64,000 nt of DNA from Streptomyces sp. (GTDB lineage: Bacteria > Actinomycetota > Actinomycetes > Streptomycetales > Streptomycetaceae), in contig NZ_JAEKKT010000126.1 in NCBI RefSeq assembly GCF_019510245.1, positions 61,653 through 125,652 on the forward strand, in the 5' to 3' direction. Of this stretch, positions 43,848 to 52,596 are shown piece after piece. Within the stretch, counting starts at the first letter, position 1, and every line of letters starts with the position of its first letter. The notes under the pieces were generated by a model. It worked only from the letters and a program-made list of their open reading frames with translations, did not search any database and had not been told where the DNA came from. The position numbers were made by a program, and so were the translations under genes.

Positions 43848-45068
43848 ATGGCGCAGGCTGTGGCGGCTGTCGAGGCCGGACATGCCCGCTACACCTACCG
43901 GCTTCGCCTGTCATCCACCGCTCGTACCGCCCTGGTGGCCGAGTGGGACAGATGCCGCTGGTTGTGGAACGAGTGCGTCGCCAAGTCCAGGGCCGTGCAC
44001 CTGCACAACAAGGCGACCGGGGCGAAGCAGACGTGCGGCCCGGCGCAGCTCGACAAGATGCTGACCGAGGCCCGCATCCGTACCCCGTGGTTGCGTGAAG
44101 GCTCGTCGGTTCCCCAGCAGCAGATCATCCGCGACTTCGGCCGCTCCCGCGCCAAGGCGCAAAAGGACATCAATGAGCGTCTACCTGCCGTGCGCCGGGC
44201 CGGGATGCCGAGGTGGAAGACCAAACGCGAGGCGCTACCGACCCTGAACTACACCCGGCGCGGGTTCCGGTTGAAGGACGGCCGGCTGTACCTGGCCGGG
44301 GGCATCGTAGTGACGGTGGTGTGGTCACGGGAATTGCCGGCCGGGCCGTCCTCGGTGCGCTTGTACCAGGACAGCCTTGGACACTGGTACTGCTCGTTCG
44401 TCGTGCCCGCTGAGGTGCAGCCGCTGCCGGAGACCGGCCGCGCGCTGGGCGTCGACTGGGGCGTGAAGGAGACCGCGACCACCACGTCCGACAAGCACGA
44501 CCTGCCGTACGCCGGGCACGGCAGGAAGACTCAGGCGAAGCTGACACGGTACGACCGGATGATGGCCCGCCGCAGACCGAAGAAGGGCCAGACCGCTTCG
44601 AAGGGCTACCGCAAGGCGAAGAAGCTGCGAGCGAAGTCGTACAAGAAGGTCGCAAGACAGCGTGAGGACACCGGTCGCAAGTGGGCCAAGCAGGTTGTCC
44701 GCGATCACGATGCCGTCGCCGTCGAGGACTTCCGCCCGAAGTTCCTCACCAAAACCACCATGGCCCGCAAGGCCGCTGACGCCGCCATCGGCGCCACCAA
44801 GACGGCTCTGATCGATATCGGCCGCAAGCACGGGCGGGACATCCGCCTCGTCCACCCCGCGTACACCACGATGGACTGCGGGCAGTGCGGAGCGAGAGCC
44901 AAGCACGTACTGCCGCTGGGTGAGCGCATCTACACCTGCTCCGAGTGCGGGACCGTGTCCCCACGGGACAAGAACTCCGCACGCGTGATGCTCGTCCGGG
45001 CTGGTCTCAACCCGGCTGGTGCCGATGGCAGAAGACCTCCCGGAGCGCTGCTCCGGGAGGCGGCCTGA
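43848..45068 (+). CDS. tnpB: TnpB, RNA-guided endonuclease of an IS200/IS605-type (IS1341-like) element
   Basis: This 406-residue TnpB has an intact RuvC site: Asp203 (GVDWGVKETA), Glu293 (AVEDFRPKFL) and Asp374 (RDKNSARVML). The zinc ribbon is Cys344/Cys347 and Cys364/Cys367. The N-terminal wedge region starts TYRLRLSSTARTALVAEWDRCRWLWNECV. It is full length, so probably active as an omegaRNA-guided nuclease. There is no tnpA within the window, so the element is TnpB-only and would need a transposase in trans. Two hairpins directly at and after its end match the reRNA layout. The ATG at 43848 follows GAGGGGACGGG. Confidence 0.95.
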   Translation: MAQAVAAVEAGHARYTYRLRLSSTARTALVAEWDRCRWLWNECVAKSRAVHLHNKATGAKQTCGPAQLDKMLTEARIRTPWLREGSSVPQQQIIRDFGRSRAKAQKDINERLPAVRRAGMPRWKTKREALPTLNYTRRGFRLKDGRLYLAGGIVVTVVWSRELPAGPSSVRLYQDSLGHWYCSFVVPAEVQPLPETGRALGVDWGVKETATTTSDKHDLPYAGHGRKTQAKLTRYDRMMARRRPKKGQTASKGYRKAKKLRAKSYKKVARQREDTGRKWAKQVVRDHDAVAVEDFRPKFLTKTTMARKAADAAIGATKTALIDIGRKHGRDIRLVHPAYTTMDCGQCGARAKHVLPLGERIYTCSECGTVSPRDKNSARVMLVRAGLNPAGADGRRPPGALLREAA

Positions 45069-45107
45069 GCCAGGAATCCCCTGCCCTCAGGGAGGGGAGG
45101 ATTCAAC
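45036..45107 (+). ncRNA. Predicted omegaRNA (reRNA) 3' scaffold and right end of the TnpB element
   Basis: Hairpin one, CCTCCCGGAGC-GCT-GCTCCGGGAGG (45036-45060, perfect 11-bp stem), lies over the last codons of tnpB. Hairpin two spans 45075-45103 (AATCCCCTGCCCT / AGGGAGGGGAGGATT). The end TTCAAC at 45102-45107 resembles right ends of this family. The following bases (GGACGTTCGCTACTGCTTGC, 45108-45127) would be the guide. They cover the end of the cystathionine beta-synthase gene. Confidence 0.65.
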
Positions 45108-45116
45108 GGACGTTCG

Positions 45117-46508
45117 CTACTGCTTGCCGCCCTTGGCCAGGAAGGCCAGCAGGTCCTGCCGGCTGATCACACCGGTGGGCTTGCCCTCGACGAGGACGAT
45201 CGCGGCGTCGGCCGCGCCCAGCACCGTCATCAGGTCCCCGACCGGCTCGCCTGAGCCGACCTGGGGCAGCGGGGCGCACATGTGCTTCTCCAGCGGGTCC
45301 TCCAGGGAGGCGCGCTTGCTGAACAGCGCGTCGAGCAGCTCGCGTTCGACGACCGAGCCGACGACCTCGGCGGCCATCACGTCGGGGTGGCCGGCGCCCG
45401 GCTTGACGACGGGCATCTGCGAGACGCCGTACTCGCGCAGTACCTCGATGGCCTGCCCGACGGTTTCGTCCGGGTGCATGTGGACGAGGGAGGGGATGGA
45501 GCCGCCGGCCTTGTCGCTGAGCACGTCGCCGACGCGGGCGCTCGGGCCCTCGTCCTCCAGGAAGCCGTAGTCGGCCATCCACTCGTCGTTGAAGATCTTG
45601 CTCAGGTAGCCGCGGCCGCTGTCCGGGAGGAGGACGACGACCACGTCGTCCGGGCCGAGCCGCTCGGCCACCCGGAGCGCGGCCACGACGGCCATGCCGC
45701 AGGAGCCGCCGACGAGCAGGCCCTCCTCCTTGGCCAGCCGCCGGGTCATCTGGAAGGAGTCCTTGTCCGAGACGGCGACGATCTCGTCGGCGACGGTCCG
45801 GTCGTAGGCGGTGGGCCAGAAGTCCTCGCCGACGCCCTCGACGAGGTAAGGCCGCCCGGAGCCGCCGGAGTACACGGAGCCCTCCGGGTCGGCGCCGATC
45901 ACCTGGACGCGGCCGTCACTGGCGTCCTTCAGGTAGCGCCCGGTGCCGGAGATGGTGCCGCCGGTCCCCACGCCGGCCACGAAATGGGTGATCCTCCCCT
46001 CCGTCTGCTCCCACAGCTCAGGGCCGGTCGAGTGATAGTGCGAAAGGGGGTTGTTCGGGTTGGAGTACTGGTCCGGCTTCCACGCGCCGGGCGTCTCGCG
46101 GACCAGCCGGTCGGAGACGTTGTAGTACGAGTCCGGGTGCTCCGGGTCGACGGCGGTGGGGCAGACGACGACCTCGGCGCCGTACGCCCGCAGCACGTTG
46201 ATCTTGTCGGTGCTCACCTTGTCGGGGCACACGAAGATGCACTTGTACCCCTTCTGCTGGGCCACGATCGCCAGCCCCACCCCGGTGTTCCCGCTGGTCG
46301 GCTCGACGATGGTGCCACCGGGCTGCAGTTCCCCGCTCTTCTCGGCGGCCTCGATCATCCGCAGCGCGATGCGGTCCTTGACGGAGCCGCCCGGGTTGAA
46401 GTACTCGACCTTGGCGAGCACGGTGGCCTGGATGCCCTGGGTGACGCTGTTGAGTCTCACCAGCGGGGTGTTGCCGACGAGGCTGATCATCGAGTCGTGG
46501 AATCGCAC
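45117..46508 (-). CDS. cbs: Cystathionine beta-synthase
   Basis: This 463-residue PLP enzyme condenses homocysteine with serine to cystathionine (reverse transsulfuration). The catalytic domain (about 1-320) has the PLP lysine in GGSVKDRIALRM (Lys44), the phosphate loop GTGGTISGTGRY and EPTSGNTGVGLAI. The C-terminus (about 335-463) holds two CBS repeats (VHMHPDETVGQAIEVLREYGVSQMPVV; GDLMTVLGAADAAIVLVEGKPTGVISRQDLLAFL). Some relatives are cysteine synthases; the CBS domains favour cystathionine synthase. The stop codon is 10 bases from the TnpB element end; the coding sequence is intact. Confidence 0.92.
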   Translation of the reverse strand: MRFHDSMISLVGNTPLVRLNSVTQGIQATVLAKVEYFNPGGSVKDRIALRMIEAAEKSGELQPGGTIVEPTSGNTGVGLAIVAQQKGYKCIFVCPDKVSTDKINVLRAYGAEVVVCPTAVDPEHPDSYYNVSDRLVRETPGAWKPDQYSNPNNPLSHYHSTGPELWEQTEGRITHFVAGVGTGGTISGTGRYLKDASDGRVQVIGADPEGSVYSGGSGRPYLVEGVGEDFWPTAYDRTVADEIVAVSDKDSFQMTRRLAKEEGLLVGGSCGMAVVAALRVAERLGPDDVVVVLLPDSGRGYLSKIFNDEWMADYGFLEDEGPSARVGDVLSDKAGGSIPSLVHMHPDETVGQAIEVLREYGVSQMPVVKPGAGHPDVMAAEVVGSVVERELLDALFSKRASLEDPLEKHMCAPLPQVGSGEPVGDLMTVLGAADAAIVLVEGKPTGVISRQDLLAFLAKGGKQ

Positions 46509-46833
46509 CGTTGTCTCCGGTTGCTTGCAAAAGGTGTGGTCCTAGTGGTGTGGCCAGCCTAGGGCCTGTCCGGCGGATCAGGTCGCAGCACGGTAACCGC
46601 CCCCATCAGCGCAGGTGAGCGGGGTGTGGTGCGTGCAGCTGCGAGGCGGAGGAGGGAGCGTCGGCGAGTGACGACGACGCGGCAGATGCGCGTGCCACAC
46701 CCCGCGTCTGCGACAGGATCCGCCGGGCAGGCCGTGGGGCACCGCTCCGGAGGTTCACTCCCCGTTGAGATTGACGCACGGGCTGTACGGGGCAAGGAGT
46801 GGATGAGCGGCAACGAGGAGGTGGCGGCGACGC

Positions 46834-47895
46834 ATGACGAACATGTCGAGGGCACGGGTGGCCCGGCGGATCGCGGCCGGGGCGGCGTACGGCGGTGGCG
46901 GGGTCGGGCTGGTCGGCGCGGCCGCGGTGGGCCTGGTGCTGGCCGAGGTGCGGATGGCCAGGACGGCGGTGCACAACGGCAACAGCGGCGGCCGGGTGCC
47001 GATCGCGGACGGCCGTTACGGCGACGGGTACGGCACCCCGGGTGAGCCGCCCATCCGCCTGACCATGCTCGGGGACTCCACGGCCGCCGGGCAGGGCGTG
47101 CACCGCGCCGCGCAGACGCCGGGCGCGCTGCTGGCGTCCGGCCTCGCCGCGGTCGCGGAGCGCCCGGTGCAGCTCAGCAACGTGGCGCTGCCCGGCGCCC
47201 AGTCCGACGACCTGGACCGCCAGGTCGCCCTGGTGCTGGGCACGGCCTCACCCGTCCCCGACATCTGCGTGATCATGATCGGCGCCAACGACGTCACCCG
47301 CCGCATGCCGCCGACCCGCTCGGTCCGTCACCTCTCGGCGGCCGTCCGCCGCCTGCGCACGGCGGGGGCCGAGGTCGTGGTGGGCACCTGCCCCGACCTG
47401 GGCACGATCGAGCCGGTACGACAGCCGCTGCGCTGGCTGGCCCGGCGGGCGTCCCGGCAGCTGGCGGCGGCCCAGACGATCGGGACGGTGGAGCAGGGCG
47501 GGCGCACGGTGTCGCTGGGCGACCTGCTCGGCCCCGAGTTCGCGGCCCACCCGCGCGAGCTGTTCGGCCCCGACAGCTTCCATCCCTCGGCGGAGGGCTA
47601 CGCCACGGCGGCGATGGCGGTGCTGCCGACGGTCTGCGCGGCCCTCGGCCTGTGGCCGGCGGAGGAGGAGCGGCCCGACGTCACCCGCCGCGAGGGCTTC
47701 CTGCCGGTCGCCCGGGCCGCGGCGGAGGCGGCGGCCGAGGCGGGCACGGAGGTCACGGCGGCGATGCCGACAGGGCCGCGTGGCCCGTGGGCCCTGCTGA
47801 AGCGCCGCCGGCGCCGGCAGGTCGGGGAGCCGCCCGCTCTCCCACCCGACTCGGCTTCCGAGGAGGCGAGGTCGAGGGCCGGTTCCAGCGACTAG
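46834..47895 (+). CDS. SGNH/GDSL hydrolase with N-terminal membrane segment
   Basis: This 353-residue esterase/lipase-fold protein has an N-terminal hydrophobic helix (AAGAAYGGGGVGLVGAAAVGLVLAEV) that anchors or secretes it. The catalytic serine is in LTMLGDSTAAGQG, the block III Asn is in IMIGANDVT, and the Asp/His pair is in DSFHPSAEGYA. The C-terminus (about 280-353) is charged and low-complexity. The ATG at 46834 has GAGGAGG rather far upstream; an ATG at 46843 is possible. It is divergent from cbs. Confidence 0.9.
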   Translation: MTNMSRARVARRIAAGAAYGGGGVGLVGAAAVGLVLAEVRMARTAVHNGNSGGRVPIADGRYGDGYGTPGEPPIRLTMLGDSTAAGQGVHRAAQTPGALLASGLAAVAERPVQLSNVALPGAQSDDLDRQVALVLGTASPVPDICVIMIGANDVTRRMPPTRSVRHLSAAVRRLRTAGAEVVVGTCPDLGTIEPVRQPLRWLARRASRQLAAAQTIGTVEQGGRTVSLGDLLGPEFAAHPRELFGPDSFHPSAEGYATAAMAVLPTVCAALGLWPAEEERPDVTRREGFLPVARAAAEAAAEAGTEVTAAMPTGPRGPWALLKRRRRRQVGEPPALPPDSASEEARSRAGSSD

Positions 47896-48276
47896 GGAGT
47901 CGGTGGGCCCGGGCGGGGGGACGCTTGCCGACGCTTGCCGGGTGCCTCCCCCACGCTCGGCTTCACTCGCGCGGGGCCCCCATCGCCCACCCGCGCCGCC
48001 CTGGGGGCACCTCCCAGGCCCTTAAGGCACTGGAGGAGGCACGACTGCCCCAGCTGAGTGCCCCGTAAGGGGCGCTGGGGGCACCCCCGGCCGAAGGCTG
48101 GGGGAGGAAGTGCGCGACCAGCCCCGACGCACCCGCACGGACCCACACGGCCCAAAAACAAAGCAAGCGCTTAGAAAGTGCGGCCAGTGTCACACCCCGA
48201 CACCGGTGACCGATGACATACGTACGGGTAACTTCCCAAGCACCCCTGCCAGTCCCCGCATGCCAATGGAGCCGTG
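47896..48276 (+). other. 381-bp intergenic region rich in dispersed repeats
   Basis: No gene is visible. A CCCCCACGCTCGGCTTCACTC-type palindromic module (about 47946-47990) and the GAGTGCCCCGTAAGGGGCGCTGGGGG...GGAAGTGCGCGACCAGCCCC module (about 48055-48125) occupy the left two thirds. The last 100 bp, including GCAAGCGCTTAGAAAGTG, should hold the thiolase promoter. Confidence 0.55.
47937..48125 (-). repeat. Dispersed Streptomyces repeats, copy 5 (composite)
   Basis: Two repeat modules sit side by side: the palindrome also found at 28229-28272 and the GCGCGACCAGCCCC / GCCCCTTACGGGGC unit found at 5527, 20324 and 50612. Confidence 0.78.
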
Positions 48277-49497
48277 ATGCCCGAAGCCGTCATCGTCTCG
48301 ACCGCCCGTTCCCCGATCGGCCGCGCCGTCAAGGGCTCCCTGAAGGACCTGCGCCCCGACGACCTCACCGCGACGATCATCCAGGCCGCCCTCGCCAAGG
48401 TACCCGAGCTGGACCCCAGGGACATCGACGACCTGATGCTCGGCTGCGGTCTCCCCGGCGGCGAGCAGGGCTACAACCTCGGCCGGATCGTCGCCGTGCA
48501 GATGGGCATGGACTACCTGCCCGGCACCACGATCACCCGGTACTGCTCCTCGTCCCTGCAGACCAGCCGCATGGCCCTGCACGCCATCAAGGCCGGCGAG
48601 GGCGACGTCTTCATCTCGGCCGGCGTCGAGATGGTCTCCCGCTACGCCAAGGGCAGCTCGGACGGCCTCCCGGACACCACGAACCCGATCTTCGCCGACG
48701 CCCAGGCCCGTACCGCCGCCACCGCCGCGTCGACCGGCTCCACCTGGCACGACCCGCGCGAGGACGGCCTGCTCCCCGACCCGTACATCGCGATGGGCCA
48801 GACCGCCGAGAACCTGGCCCGCATCAAGGGCGTGACCCGCCAGGACATGGACGAGTTCGGCGTCCGCTCCCAGAACCTCGCCGAGGAAGCCATCAAGAAC
48901 GGCTTCTGGGAGCGCGAGATCACCCCGGTCACCCTCCCCGACGGCACGGTCGTCAGCAAGGACGACGGCCCGCGCGCCGGCGTCACCCTGGAGGGCGTCG
49001 CGGGCCTGAAGCCGGTCTTCCGCCCCGACGGTCTGGTGACCGCCGGCAACTGCTGCCCGCTCAACGACGGCGCCGCCGCGGTCGTCATCATGAGCGACAC
49101 CAAGGCCCGCGAGCTGGGCCTCACCCCGCTCGCCCGCATCGTGTCGACCGGCGTCACCGGCCTCTCCCCCGAGATCATGGGCCTCGGCCCGGTGGAGGCG
49201 AGCAAGCAGGCGCTGCGGCGCGCCGGCCTGACCATCGACGACATCGACCTGGTCGAGATCAACGAGGCGTTCGCCGCCCAGGTGATCCCCTCCTACCGCG
49301 ACCTGGACATCCCGCTGGAGAAGCTGAACGTGAACGGCGGCGCCATCGCCGTCGGCCACCCCTTCGGCATGACCGGCGCCCGCATCACCGGCACGCTCAT
49401 CAACTCCCTCCAGTTCCACGACAAGCAGTTCGGCCTGGAGACGATGTGCGTCGGCGGCGGCCAGGGCATGGCGATGGTCATCGAGCGCCTCAGCTGA
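48277..49497 (+). CDS. Acetyl-CoA C-acyltransferase (thiolase)
   Basis: This 406-residue thiolase condenses or cleaves acyl-CoA. The nucleophilic cysteine is in TRYCSSSLQTSRMA. C-terminal catalytic His and Cys lie in NVNGGAIAVGHPFGMTGAR and MCVGGGQGMAMV. Whether its main duty is degradation of fatty acids or acetoacetyl-CoA formation cannot be told. The ATG at 48277 has GGAG five bases upstream; a GTG directly before (48274) is possible. It is monocistronic. Confidence 0.94.
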   Translation: MPEAVIVSTARSPIGRAVKGSLKDLRPDDLTATIIQAALAKVPELDPRDIDDLMLGCGLPGGEQGYNLGRIVAVQMGMDYLPGTTITRYCSSSLQTSRMALHAIKAGEGDVFISAGVEMVSRYAKGSSDGLPDTTNPIFADAQARTAATAASTGSTWHDPREDGLLPDPYIAMGQTAENLARIKGVTRQDMDEFGVRSQNLAEEAIKNGFWEREITPVTLPDGTVVSKDDGPRAGVTLEGVAGLKPVFRPDGLVTAGNCCPLNDGAAAVVIMSDTKARELGLTPLARIVSTGVTGLSPEIMGLGPVEASKQALRRAGLTIDDIDLVEINEAFAAQVIPSYRDLDIPLEKLNVNGGAIAVGHPFGMTGARITGTLINSLQFHDKQFGLETMCVGGGQGMAMVIERLS

Positions 49498-49559
49498 GCC
49501 CCACCGCACGACCCCCCGGTCATCCCTGAGTGACCGTCACGGGACCCACCGTGACGCCG

Positions 49560-49596
49560 CGGCCCGGTGTTCGAGAAAACCCCGAACACCGGGCCG
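49560..49596 (+). terminator. Terminator after the thiolase
   Basis: A 14-bp perfect stem CGGCCCGGTGTTCG / CGAACACCGGGCCG with loop AGAAAACCC is followed by ATTTGTG. A shorter hairpin GTGACCGTCACGG lies 30 bp upstream. Confidence 0.85.
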
Positions 49597-49794
49597 ATTT
49601 GTGATCCAATCTCCCCCAGGATGTGACGTATCTCCCTCAGAGGGGGTATCACCGCAGGTCAGCGTAGTTGTCCAGGTAAACCCCGGGGTCAAAGCCCTGT
49701 CCGATTCGTGACGTTACGCACTGACAGCTTGATAGTCCACCCTTCAAGCTGATGTAGGAAGTCGGGGGGTCGACTTTGAACCGGGAGTACGTCA

Positions 49795-50577
49795 GTGAGC
49801 GCCATGCCGATCGCCTTGCTGCTCACCACGGCCGCCACGGGCGCCGTGGGCGTCGCTGTCCTGCGCACCGTACTGAAGCTGCGCCGTCAGGTCGCCGAGC
49901 TGCACACCCAGCTTGCGCAGAACCAGGCCGCGACCCTGCGCGCCCTCATGCCGGCGGCTCGCAGCCATGCCGGCGCCGAGGAGATACGCGCCGCCGTGGC
50001 GGAGGCGCTGGCCGAGGAGCGGGAGCGGGAGCTGGCCGAGGCACGTGCCTTCTGGGCCGCGCAGGAGGCGCGTGACGCCTCCGACGCGCCGTCACTGCTG
50101 GGTCTGGCCGACGGCGAGCCGTTCCTGCCCCGGCATACGGACTTCGTGGGCCTGGAGCCGGTCGCCGAGCCGACGGCGGAGGCCGACGAGTTCACCGGGG
50201 AGTCCCCGGAACTGGCGGCGGCCCGCCGCCGCCACCCGTCCCACCCGGACTTCGTACCGGTGCAGTCGCCGGTGGTGAACGACCACGAGCGCACGGTCGC
50301 GGCGCTGGAGCAGCTGGCCGAGTCCCAGGTCGAACTCTCCGACGTCCGCCCGGGCCCGCTGGGCACGCTGGACGTCTACGTCTTCGCCGACGGCACGACC
50401 CTGTGCATGACGCCGGGGCACCGGGAGACGGCGGAGCGGTTGGCTGCCGCCCTGAGCGCCGGTGAGACGCCGTACCTGCTGGGCGGGTCGGGGATCTCGG
50501 GCGCGTACACGCTGACGTTCGCGTGCGGGGAAGAGAACGTGTACATCCTGGCGGACCGGGTCATAGCGTCGCTGTGA
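49795..50577 (+). CDS. Conserved hypothetical protein with N-terminal membrane helix and coiled coil (260 aa)
   Basis: The GTG at 49795 follows GGGAG. The N-terminus (AMPIALLLTTAATGAVGVAVL) is a single membrane helix. A coiled coil follows (KLRRQVAELHTQLAQNQAATLRAL; AAVAEALAEERERELAEARAFWAAQE), then an acidic linker and a C-terminal globular domain (LGTLDVYVFADGTTLCMTPGHRETAERLAAALSAG; GAYTLTFACGEENVYILADRVIAS). I know no function. The upstream 200 bp contain an inverted repeat AGCTTGA-N11-TCAAGCT near 49727-49751. Confidence 0.8.
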   Translation: MSAMPIALLLTTAATGAVGVAVLRTVLKLRRQVAELHTQLAQNQAATLRALMPAARSHAGAEEIRAAVAEALAEERERELAEARAFWAAQEARDASDAPSLLGLADGEPFLPRHTDFVGLEPVAEPTAEADEFTGESPELAAARRRHPSHPDFVPVQSPVVNDHERTVAALEQLAESQVELSDVRPGPLGTLDVYVFADGTTLCMTPGHRETAERLAAALSAGETPYLLGGSGISGAYTLTFACGEENVYILADRVIASL

Positions 50578-50611
50578 TTCTCGGGGTGCTTCGGGTGCTT
50601 CGTCGGGTGCG

Positions 50612-50740
50612 GGTGCGTCGTGGCTGATCGCGCAGTTCCTCCCCCAGCCTTCGGCCGGGGGTACCCCCAGCGCCCCTGACGGGGCGTACTGCAGCGCCCC
50701 TTTTTCAGAGGCAGGAGGAACTGCGCGGGCAACCAAGACG
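50612..50740 (+). repeat. Dispersed Streptomyces repeats, copy 6 (two facing copies)
   Basis: TGGCTGATCGCGCAGTTCCTCCCCCAGCCTTCGGCCGGGGGTACCCCCAGCGCCCCTGACGGGGCG is followed by a reversed partial copy (GGAGGAACTGCGCGGGCAAC). The first 70 bases are nearly identical to copy 1 at 5527. Confidence 0.85.
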
Positions 50741-50766
50741 GCGCCGCACCCGACCACGCACGGCCC

Positions 50767-51078
50767 TCACACCCCCGCCCGCTTCTGCGCCTCCTCCACC
50801 AGCCGCACCGCGTCCCCCACCTCGGCCTCGTTCTTCAGCACCACCGCCAGGTCGTTCCCGGCCACGGTGATCTGGTCGGCCACGGCGAACATCCCCGCGT
50901 CCGGCATCTCCCGGCTCTCGGCGCCCGGCTCCTCCACCGCCTGCGCCCACCGGGCCAACTCCCGCGCCAGCCCCAGCGCCTCCGCGGCGGCCCCCCTCTG
51001 CAACCGGCTCTGCGGTGCCGCCCTCAGCTTGTCGGCGAAATGCTCCACTGCACGGGTAAGAGGCGTCGTATCAACCAC
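50767..51078 (-). CDS. Small conserved hypothetical protein (103 aa)
   Basis: A GTG at 51078 without a ribosome site, but with TACGCT eight bases before it, suggests leaderless translation. The protein VDTTPLTRAVEHFADKLRAAP... is all-helical and acidic, and forms a short helical bundle. It is conserved in position next to the preceding gene in Streptomyces by memory. No function is known to me. Confidence 0.72.
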   Translation of the reverse strand: MVDTTPLTRAVEHFADKLRAAPQSRLQRGAAAEALGLARELARWAQAVEEPGAESREMPDAGMFAVADQITVAGNDLAVVLKNEAEVGDAVRLVEEAQKRAGV

Positions 51079-51215
51079 GCCGCGAGCGTAACGCGTTCCG
51101 TCGGCTCTCCCGGCAGGACCCGGCTGTCCTGTCACGACTGTTGCCAACACGCCAACACTCAGGCACGGTGACGTGAAGGACCGGCTACAACCCCCTTTGC
51201 GCACCGGAGGCGCCG

Positions 51216-51446
51216 ATGTCCCAAGTCTTCTCCGAGGAGACCCATCGCAACATGCTCGCCCGCATCCCCCACTGCACCGGTCGTGAAGTGTCCGACTGGC
51301 TGCGTACCGTCGACGAAGGCCCGGCCCTCTTCCGCTTCGAGGAAAAGGTCAGCTGGCTCCGCCACGAGCACAACCTCGCGTACGGCCACGCGAAGGCGTT
51401 GATCCACGAGTACGACCTGAGGAGGGCCGCGCGCAAACTTCTCTAG
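51216..51446 (+). CDS. DUF4287-domain protein (76 aa)
   Basis: This short protein has the DUF4287 pattern: FSEETHRNMLARIPHCTGREVSDWLRTVDEGP, then FEEKVSWLRHEHNLAYGHAKALIHEYDLRRA. GGAGG lies six bases before the ATG at 51216. The domain occurs alone or fused to DUF5655 in actinobacteria; its role is unknown. It ends at a shared terminator. Confidence 0.85.
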   Translation: MSQVFSEETHRNMLARIPHCTGREVSDWLRTVDEGPALFRFEEKVSWLRHEHNLAYGHAKALIHEYDLRRAARKLL

Positions 51447-51467
51447 GCGCGCACGCACACAGACGGC

Positions 51468-51501
51468 GAAGGGCCCCGGGGTGACGACCCCGGGGCCCTT
51501 C
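51468..51501. terminator. Bidirectional terminator, 14-bp perfect stem
   Basis: GAAGGGCCCCGGGG / CCCCGGGGCCCTTC with loop TGACGA lies between the converging DUF4287 and Bax-inhibitor-like genes. Confidence 0.85.
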
Positions 51502-51519
51502 TCGGCTCGTCTCGCGCGG

Positions 51520-52401
51520 CTAGTCGTTGCTGCTGAAGATCGCCACCAGGCGCAGCATCTCGACGTAGATCCACACCAGCGTCATGGTGAGGCCGAACGC
51601 GGCCAGCCAGGCCTCGTTCTTCGGGGCACCGTAGGCGATGCCGTCCTCGATCTGCTTGAAGTCGAGGGTCAGGAAGAACGCGCCGAGCAGGATCGCGATG
51701 ATGCCGACGATCGCGCCGAGCGGGCCGAAGCTGCGCAGTCCGCCGTTGTCCGCGACTCCGAACGCGACCAGCAGCAGGTTGACCGCCATGACCAGCACGA
51801 AGGCGATGGCGATGGCCATGCCGATGCGCGCGTAGCGGGCGGTGACGCGGATCCAGCCGGCCTTGTAGACCAGCAGCGTCGCGGCCGAGACCGCCAGGGT
51901 GCCGAGCACCGCCTGGAACGGGGCCCCGCTCCACTGGCTGTTGTACATCTCGCTGATGACGCCGAGGAAGACGCCCTCGAAGGCGGCGTATCCCAGGATC
52001 AGCGCGGGCACCGGGGTGCGCTTGAAGCTCTGGATCATGGCCAGGGCGAACGCGATGATCGCGGAGCCGATGGCCAGGCCGTAGCTGGTGGCCGAGATCG
52101 GCAGCAGCGCCCAGGCGAGGACCGCGCCGACGGCGACCGTGCCGAGCGTCATGCCCGAGCGCATGACGACGTCGTCCATCGTCATCCGGCCGGTGGTGGC
52201 CGGGGCCTGCGGCGGGGCGCCCTGCTGGAGGTCCTGCTGGGCGTACGGGTTGTTCGCGTACGGGTTCTGCGCGTACGGGTTGCCGCCCTGGGCGTACGGG
52301 TTGCCCTGTGCGTACCCGGCCTGCGGCGCGGTGTTGAAGCCCGCGTAGCCGTTGTCGCGGCTGAACCCCCGTCGCGAGAAGACCGGGTTGCTGCTCCTCA
52401 T
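51520..52401 (-). CDS. Bax inhibitor-1/YccA-family membrane protein with NPYAQ repeats
   Basis: This 293-residue protein has a disordered, Asn/Pro/Tyr/Gln-rich N-terminus (residues 22-62, with repeats NPYAQ, NPYAN) and a BI-1-type domain of seven helices (MTLGTVAVGAVLAWALLP; ... GFVLMAVNLLLVAFGV-type segments). The last helices contain the conserved LDFKQIEDGI and NEAWLAAFGLTMTLVWIYVEMLRLVAI. Bacterial members influence protease control or ion flux; the precise role here is unknown. The ATG is at 52401 with GGAG upstream. Confidence 0.9.
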   Translation of the reverse strand: MRSSNPVFSRRGFSRDNGYAGFNTAPQAGYAQGNPYAQGGNPYAQNPYANNPYAQQDLQQGAPPQAPATTGRMTMDDVVMRSGMTLGTVAVGAVLAWALLPISATSYGLAIGSAIIAFALAMIQSFKRTPVPALILGYAAFEGVFLGVISEMYNSQWSGAPFQAVLGTLAVSAATLLVYKAGWIRVTARYARIGMAIAIAFVLVMAVNLLLVAFGVADNGGLRSFGPLGAIVGIIAILLGAFFLTLDFKQIEDGIAYGAPKNEAWLAAFGLTMTLVWIYVEMLRLVAIFSSND

Positions 52402-52596
52402 TTCACTCCTCCATGGCCACCCTGCGTGGCCTTGGCGTCAAGAGTAATGGATTGGCAAAAGACTGACCCTACTACCTGCGGAGGATCTTTCCCTCACCGT
52501 GCTGCGCAACACGCTACGCGGAGCCCTGATTCCCGGCCACGGAGGGCTTCATTCCATGACGAAGCCGGAACATGCCCGGAACCGGCCGGATATGCC

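Noticed and set aside
52200..52340. CRISPR-like or microsatellite array
   Set aside because: The short repeats encode NPYAQ units of the Bax-inhibitor-like protein and lack spacers; no CRISPR array was seen anywhere in the window.
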